This document shows, one piece after another, positions 30,926-33,341 of a stretch of DNA of 33,341 nucleotides; position 1 is the first letter of the stretch; every line of letters begins with the position of its first letter. The translations under genes and the position numbers were made by a program. The notes beneath the pieces are model-generated. The model made no database searches and was not told the DNA's origin. It worked only from the letters and a program-made list of their open reading frames with translations. The stretch is taken from positions 1 to 33,341 of the forward strand of contig LBQC01000017.1 in NCBI GenBank assembly GCA_000990565.1, written 5' to 3'. The stretch is from Candidatus Roizmanbacteria bacterium GW2011_GWA2_35_19. Lineage in GTDB: Bacteria > Patescibacteriota > Microgenomatia > UBA1406 > GWC2-37-13.

Positions 30926-31740
30926 GATTTAATATTAGCAATTGGCCCTTTGTATTTTTTCAACCAACTTATAAAGTCTACCAAAACGTTTACCATATAA
31001 TCATGGTACTCTTTCCCTTTCTTCGGTGAGGCCTTTGAGGAATTGGAAAAAGATCCATCAGGAGCAAACGCTTTTTGTTCGTAACTATTCCAGGGGATAT
31101 CGATTACTTCTCCCGACTTTCCAAAAAGATCATACTGTGAATACTTCGAAAAAATCTTTTCATAATCTATTCCTTTTTTGGTCAATTTATCCTTTTTTAT
31201 TAAATGAGGATATTTATACCAAATATGAGACACTTCAAGTTCTCCCACGTGATGTTCTATATTATCCTTAATCTTTGAGGCGATTCCTTTAGCAATTTTC
31301 ATCGGATCGGCTATTGCAAAGAATACCTGAGGTAACTTGAATTCATGCAAATTTTTAACAGCAGAAAGGAGCGCTGGCAAGTTGGCACTTTTATGACCAT
31401 TGATTATGAGTATTTTTTTTACTCCGTTTCTAGCTAAGCTTTCGCTGATATCTTCAATGACGGATATAAGTGTTGAGGTTTTAAGTGACATAGTTCCGGC
31501 AAATCCAAGATGATGGCTTGAGTCTCCATACCATAAAGGCGGAGCAACAAGTACTCCGGTTTTTTTGGCCACATCCTCAGCTAATGCAATCGCGGCATAA
31601 CTATCAAGGCCCAAAGGACCAGTCAGTCCGTGTTCCTCTGTACTGCCAACTGGCAATATAATGATATTTTCTTTCTTGAGATAATTATTAACATCCTCCC
31701 AAGAAAGCTCATTGATCCAAACTGATTTTAGTTTATTCAT
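30919..31740 (-). CDS. Creatininase-family amidohydrolase/peptidase
   Basis: Metal-dependent hydrolase of the creatininase family (creatinine amidohydrolase, ArfB, and the mycofactocin peptidase MftE). Metal-binding and structural motifs are present: PVGSTEEHGLTGPLGLDSYAAI (residues 30-51; E, H and D ligands), the segment PPLWYGDSSHHLGFAGTMSL, IINGHKSANLPAL, and the late Glu in HHVGELEVSHIWY. Length of 273 is typical. It lies 16 bases after the unknown 263-residue gene and upstream of thrS. The substrate is unknown; a peptide or cyclic amide is possible. No riboflavin or creatine pathway genes are nearby. Confidence 0.85.
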   Translation of the reverse strand: MNKLKSVWINELSWEDVNNYLKKENIIILPVGSTEEHGLTGPLGLDSYAAIALAEDVAKKTGVLVAPPLWYGDSSHHLGFAGTMSLKTSTLISVIEDISESLARNGVKKILIINGHKSANLPALLSAVKNLHEFKLPQVFFAIADPMKIAKGIASKIKDNIEHHVGELEVSHIWYKYPHLIKKDKLTKKGIDYEKIFSKYSQYDLFGKSGEVIDIPWNSYEQKAFAPDGSFSNSSKASPKKGKEYHDYMVNVLVDFISWLKKYKGPIANIKSL

Positions 31741-31756
31741 ATATAAAAATTAATTT

Positions 31757-32548
31757 TTAATCATCTCTAAACCATGGTGGTGGTAAGATCATATTTCTAT
31801 TTAATTCGCGACTTTTATGACCGCCATGATGTCTTGTGTCATACCAATACATTTGAGCAATAGATTGTGGAAAAGTGTGTTCGGCTAATTCTCTTGATCC
31901 GTTAATAATAAATAAGAAGTCCCGCCAGTCAGGAATAAAAATTTGATCTTCAAGTTTTCGCATTAAGAAATAATAAAAAGCATTTAGAATACCATTAGAC
32001 TCATCATCTTCAATAGATACATCTGATTTATTGTGTCTTCCAGCCTGTTTTATTAAATCGCCTCTTATTTGATTAGGGATACGCATCCATTCATCAAATT
32101 CTACACCTTGTTTATGGTATAGTTGTTTTGAAGCCTCTGTCCAGGTAGGTAAAATCAATCTTTTTTCTTTATATAGATCTGATAATAAAACCCAATTAAA
32201 ACCCTTCGATGTTCCTTCATTTTGCATTAAATCCAAATATCCATGATCAGGCATACTGTTTGACAACCCATGAATATCCGCTCCAATTAGTGAAACTTCC
32301 ACACCAAATGGATAATTTTTAAGTAATTCATTTTGAACTTGTGCATATCTAGCCAGTAAAGCAATATCGCTTTTCCCTAAGTGATTTTTTCCACCTTGTC
32401 CAATAAATCCTGCTATTTGGATAGGTAATCCTTTTGAATGATTTTTCAAAATAGCACGTTCAAAAAGATTTCTATCATTAATACCTCCCTTTGTGACAAA
32501 AGGAATAATCCTATCTACGGTTTTTTGTAGACTAAATTCTGCATTCAT
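31757..32548 (-). CDS. Unknown 263-residue protein, weakly reminiscent of PvcA/DIT1 isocyanide synthases
   Basis: No family is recognised with confidence. A weak resemblance to the isocyanide synthase family is seen in order and spacing: KSDIALLARYAQVQNELLKNYPFGVEVSLIGADIHG resembles pD.aE..AL..L......YpPGA.v.i.sDG, and near the end FPQSIAQMY... HHGGHKSREL... ILPPPWF resembles the FP..irlsiH...gK..i.L...TPWH tail. It is rich in conserved-looking His, Trp and Asp residues. The ATG 32548 is preferred to GTG 32557 because of a strong AGGAGGTG eight bases upstream, rare in this window. It follows the attenuator-like leader and precedes the creatininase gene. It has no signal or membrane segment. 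Confidence 0.6.
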   Translation of the reverse strand: MNAEFSLQKTVDRIIPFVTKGGINDRNLFERAILKNHSKGLPIQIAGFIGQGGKNHLGKSDIALLARYAQVQNELLKNYPFGVEVSLIGADIHGLSNSMPDHGYLDLMQNEGTSKGFNWVLLSDLYKEKRLILPTWTEASKQLYHKQGVEFDEWMRIPNQIRGDLIKQAGRHNKSDVSIEDDESNGILNAFYYFLMRKLEDQIFIPDWRDFLFIINGSRELAEHTFPQSIAQMYWYDTRHHGGHKSRELNRNMILPPPWFRDD

Positions 32549-32572
32549 ATTTTTCACCTCCTTTCCATAAAA

Positions 32573-32600
32573 CGCCCTCCTTCGCTAAAGCTTCGAAGGG
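32573..32600 (-). repeat. Hairpin between the leader terminator and the 263-residue gene
   Basis: The minus strand reads gcccttcg ... cgaaggagggc with loop aagctttag. It resembles the REP-like halves elsewhere (cccttcg). It lies just upstream of the AGGAGGTG ribosome site, so it could influence translation. Confidence 0.6.
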
Positions 32601-32601
32601 C

Positions 32602-32629
32602 AAAGAAAAACCCCGCTCTGGGCGGGGTT
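32602..32629 (-). terminator. Strong intrinsic terminator after the Thr-codon leader ORF
   Basis: 8-bp perfect stem AACCCCGC / GCGGGGTT (32622-32629 with 32609-32616 on the minus strand), loop CCAGA, followed by TTTTTCTTT. It lies 25 bases after the stop of the 21-residue ORF and about 60 bases before the next gene. Its 5' arm and loop can alternatively pair with the end of the leader ORF. Confidence 0.9.
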
Positions 32630-32686
32630 GATTTTTTAAATTTTTAATCCATTCTAACCACCGCCCAAAGTCATAGGGGTTGTGGT
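32616..32686 (-). promoter_or_regulatory. Attenuator: alternative antiterminator and sequestering helices
   Basis: Region 2 (CUUUGGGCGG, minus strand of 32661-32670) pairs with region 3 (CCGCCCAGAG, minus strand of 32616-32625) over 10 bp with one G-U pair, which would disrupt the terminator. Region 1 (ACCAC and CCC within the Thr-Pro codons, 32677-32686) can instead pair with region 2 (GGG and GUGGU, 32657-32666), leaving the terminator free. This is the 1:2, 2:3, 3:4 logic of amino acid attenuators. Confidence 0.65.
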
Positions 32687-32719
32687 AGTACAAACATTAT
32701 TATGATAATTTTTATCCAT
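32654..32719 (-). CDS. 21-residue Thr-rich leader peptide (or RiPP-like precursor)
   Basis: A short ORF too small for the track. It begins MDKNYHNNV, continues with one Cys and four Thr codons in a row (ACT ACC ACA ACC), and ends PMTLGGG-TAG. A GGAGGG lies 13 bases upstream, as part of a terminator-like hairpin. The strong terminator follows the stop. Size, Thr run, terminator and alternative pairing all resemble the E. coli thr operon leader, so a Thr-sensing leader peptide is my preferred reading. The alternative is a precursor for a modified peptide made by the next two genes. A Thr-responsive control would fit thrS lying downstream. Confidence 0.65.
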   Translation of the reverse strand: MDKNYHNNVCTTTTPMTLGGG

Positions 32720-32720
32720 A

Positions 32721-32748
32721 TAAAAACAAAATCCCTCCTTTCGGAGGG
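32721..32748 (-). terminator. Second hairpin with U-rich tail, before the Thr leader ORF
   Basis: Perfect stem CCCTCC / GGAGGG with a GAAA tetraloop (minus strand), followed by ATTTTGTTTTT. It could terminate upstream transcription, and its 3' arm contains the GGAGG that might serve the 21-residue ORF. Confidence 0.7.
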
Positions 32749-32759
32749 GTAAATTTTAC

Positions 32760-32789
32760 AAAAAAAACACCCTCCGTCAGGCGGGAGTG
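32760..32789 (-). terminator. First hairpin with U8 tract, overlapping the end of the 15-residue ORF
   Basis: An imperfect stem (CACTCCCGCC...CGGAGGGTG on the minus strand) followed by eight T. The 5' arm is formed by the last codons and stop of the 15-residue ORF, so a ribosome there would block folding. Confidence 0.65.
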
Positions 32790-32824
32790 GTGCAAGCGCA
32801 AATTAAGATTCTTTCTATTTTCAT
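32777..32824 (-). CDS. 15-residue leaderless leader peptide
   Basis: MKIERILICACTTPA-TGA. It has two Cys codons around Ala, then Thr-Thr-Pro, echoing the CTTTTP of the 21-residue ORF. The ATG lies 7 bases after a good extended -10 box, so translation would start at the mRNA 5' end. Its last codons lie in the terminator hairpin 32760-32789. Such an ORF is small enough to occur by chance; promoter placement and the overlapping terminator are the reasons to list it. Confidence 0.5.
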   Translation of the reverse strand: MKIERILICACTTPA

Positions 32825-32831
32825 AATTTTG

Positions 32832-32859
32832 ATTATATCACCAATTTTTATAAAATCAA
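32832..32859 (-). promoter_or_regulatory. Promoter for the leader region of the unknown protein-creatininase cassette
   Basis: The minus strand has TTGATT (32854-32859), a 16-base spacer and TGA-TATAAT (-10 at 32832-32837), seven bases before the 15-residue ORF. It starts at the very end of the coiled-coil gene (stop at 32856). Confidence 0.75.
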
Positions 32860-33188
32860 ACGTTGATTGGAAAAACTTTTTCCTCAAGTTTTCCGATCCG
32901 TTTATTGTGATCGTTAATAGAATTATCATCGGTTTTAAGCTGATCTAATACTTTATCTATTTTATCACTTAATTTTTCGTCGACCTTATCAATCTTATCA
33001 ATTAATTTCACCTCAACCTTATCAATCTTGTCACTTAATTTTTCGTTGACTTCCTTTATATAAGAATTACTTGCTGTGAATAAACCAACCATTTCTTTTA
33101 TGAGAATTTTATTATTTTTAACTAAAGCGCCACTTATAGCTTTGCTGACTGTGCCAGAAATATATTTTTTATCATCTTTTGTAAGCAT
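32856..33188 (-). CDS. Coiled-coil protein with hendecad repeats, unknown function
   Basis: A small cytosolic protein of 110 residues. The N-terminal part (MLTKDDKKYISGTVSKAISGAL) is helical and mildly basic. Residues 53-88 contain three 11-residue repeats of the pattern EKLSDKIDKVE, VKLIDKIDKVD, EKLSDKIDKVL, which predicts an 11-periodic coiled coil. The tail is KRIGKLEEKVFPINV. Repeats are also clear at the DNA level. Similar short coiled-coil proteins are frequent in CPR genomes, but no function is known. It is followed by the leader-region promoter. Confidence 0.75.
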   Translation of the reverse strand: MLTKDDKKYISGTVSKAISGALVKNNKILIKEMVGLFTASNSYIKEVNEKLSDKIDKVEVKLIDKIDKVDEKLSDKIDKVLDQLKTDDNSINDHNKRIGKLEEKVFPINV

Positions 33189-33341
33189 GGCTTAATTCTA
33201 ATTCTTACGGTTTCTCTTGTCAAATTTATTTATACGGAATTCTGAGCAGAGGTCAGCGGATGGTATACACTTTTTAGGATTTAACTATAGCGGATACCGT
33301 GACGAGTGTCTAAAATTATTCGATCTAGAATATTACAAGTT
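33189..33341. other. Right-edge segment without a confident gene
   Basis: No promoter, RNA gene or clear ORF was recognised. A plus-strand frame is open from about 33199 to the window edge (reading NSEQRSADGIHFLGFNYSGY, then RDECLKLFDLEYYK), with only a TTG as a possible start. It may be the beginning of a gene that continues outside the window, or chance. Confidence 0.3.

Noticed and set aside
1-33341. tRNA or rRNA genes
   Set aside because: No cloverleaf with a recognisable T-loop (GGTTCRA) or rRNA core sequence was noticed by eye on either strand; a covariance-model scan would be needed to be sure.
33199-33341. Plus-strand open frame at the right edge
   Set aside because: Only a TTG start, no ribosome site and no family match; listed only as an unassigned edge segment.

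Overview
This AT-rich window uses the standard code: TAA, TAG and TGA all end genes. It looks like a Candidate Phyla Radiation (Patescibacteria) genome, most likely Microgenomates-type. The reasons are compact gene spacing, a large type IV pilus set with many short prepilins, a short clamp-loader delta' subunit without a Walker A motif, ThrRS without a TGS domain, PheT without the usual N-terminal tRNA-binding domain, and REP-like palindromes inside genes. This placement is inference from gene style; no marker phylogeny could be run.

Layout. 1-3318: end of an unknown gene, mreB-like gene, O-antigen-ligase-like gene with C-terminal helical repeats. 3319-4417: two prepilins. 4548-6101: rpmF, nusB, rnc, rpsP. 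6098-11208: a minus-strand type IV pilus block (pilM, pilN-like, pilO-like, six prepilins). 11310-16194: holB-like, then pilB, pilT and pilC on the plus strand. 16231-19871: recG, a 36-residue membrane peptide, a secreted SNase-type nuclease and a TrpR/YerC-like regulator. 19977-23526: a trypsin-like protease interrupted by an in-frame amber codon, divergent from a frameshifted class A PBP. 23539-26530: pheT and a broken pheS. 26600-28018: a membrane-anchored protein with a methyltransferase-like C-terminal half. 28020-32824: a minus-strand run of leader peptides, an unknown 263-residue protein, creatininase-family protein, a broken thrS, infC, rpmI and rplT. 32856-33188: a hendecad-repeat coiled-coil protein.

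Most interesting observation. Upstream of the unknown protein and creatininase there is what reads as a complete transcription attenuator. It has a 21-codon ORF with four consecutive Thr codons, a strong terminator with a U tract, and an alternative 10-bp antiterminator helix between the end of the leader ORF and the 5' arm of the terminator. The Thr codons themselves lie in the strand that would sequester the antiterminator. thrS lies two genes downstream in the same direction. A second, leaderless 15-codon ORF (with CACTTP near its end) overlapping its own terminator precedes it. The alternative reading is a RiPP-like precursor beside a creatininase-family peptidase, as in mycofactocin loci.

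Other themes. Heptanucleotide-phased degenerate tandem repeats fill most intergenic gaps and also occur inside coding sequence (ligase, recG). REP-like palindromes are embedded in frame in pheS, recG and a prepilin leader. A 24-26 bp AT palindrome recurs near the TrpR-like gene and upstream of thrS. Several promoters place the -10 box 6-8 bases before ATG, indicating leaderless or nearly leaderless mRNAs, and two divergent pairs share one -35 site. Four genes (pheS, thrS, PBP1a, protease) are broken; in the essential ones a metagenome assembly or consensus error is a serious alternative to real inactivation.
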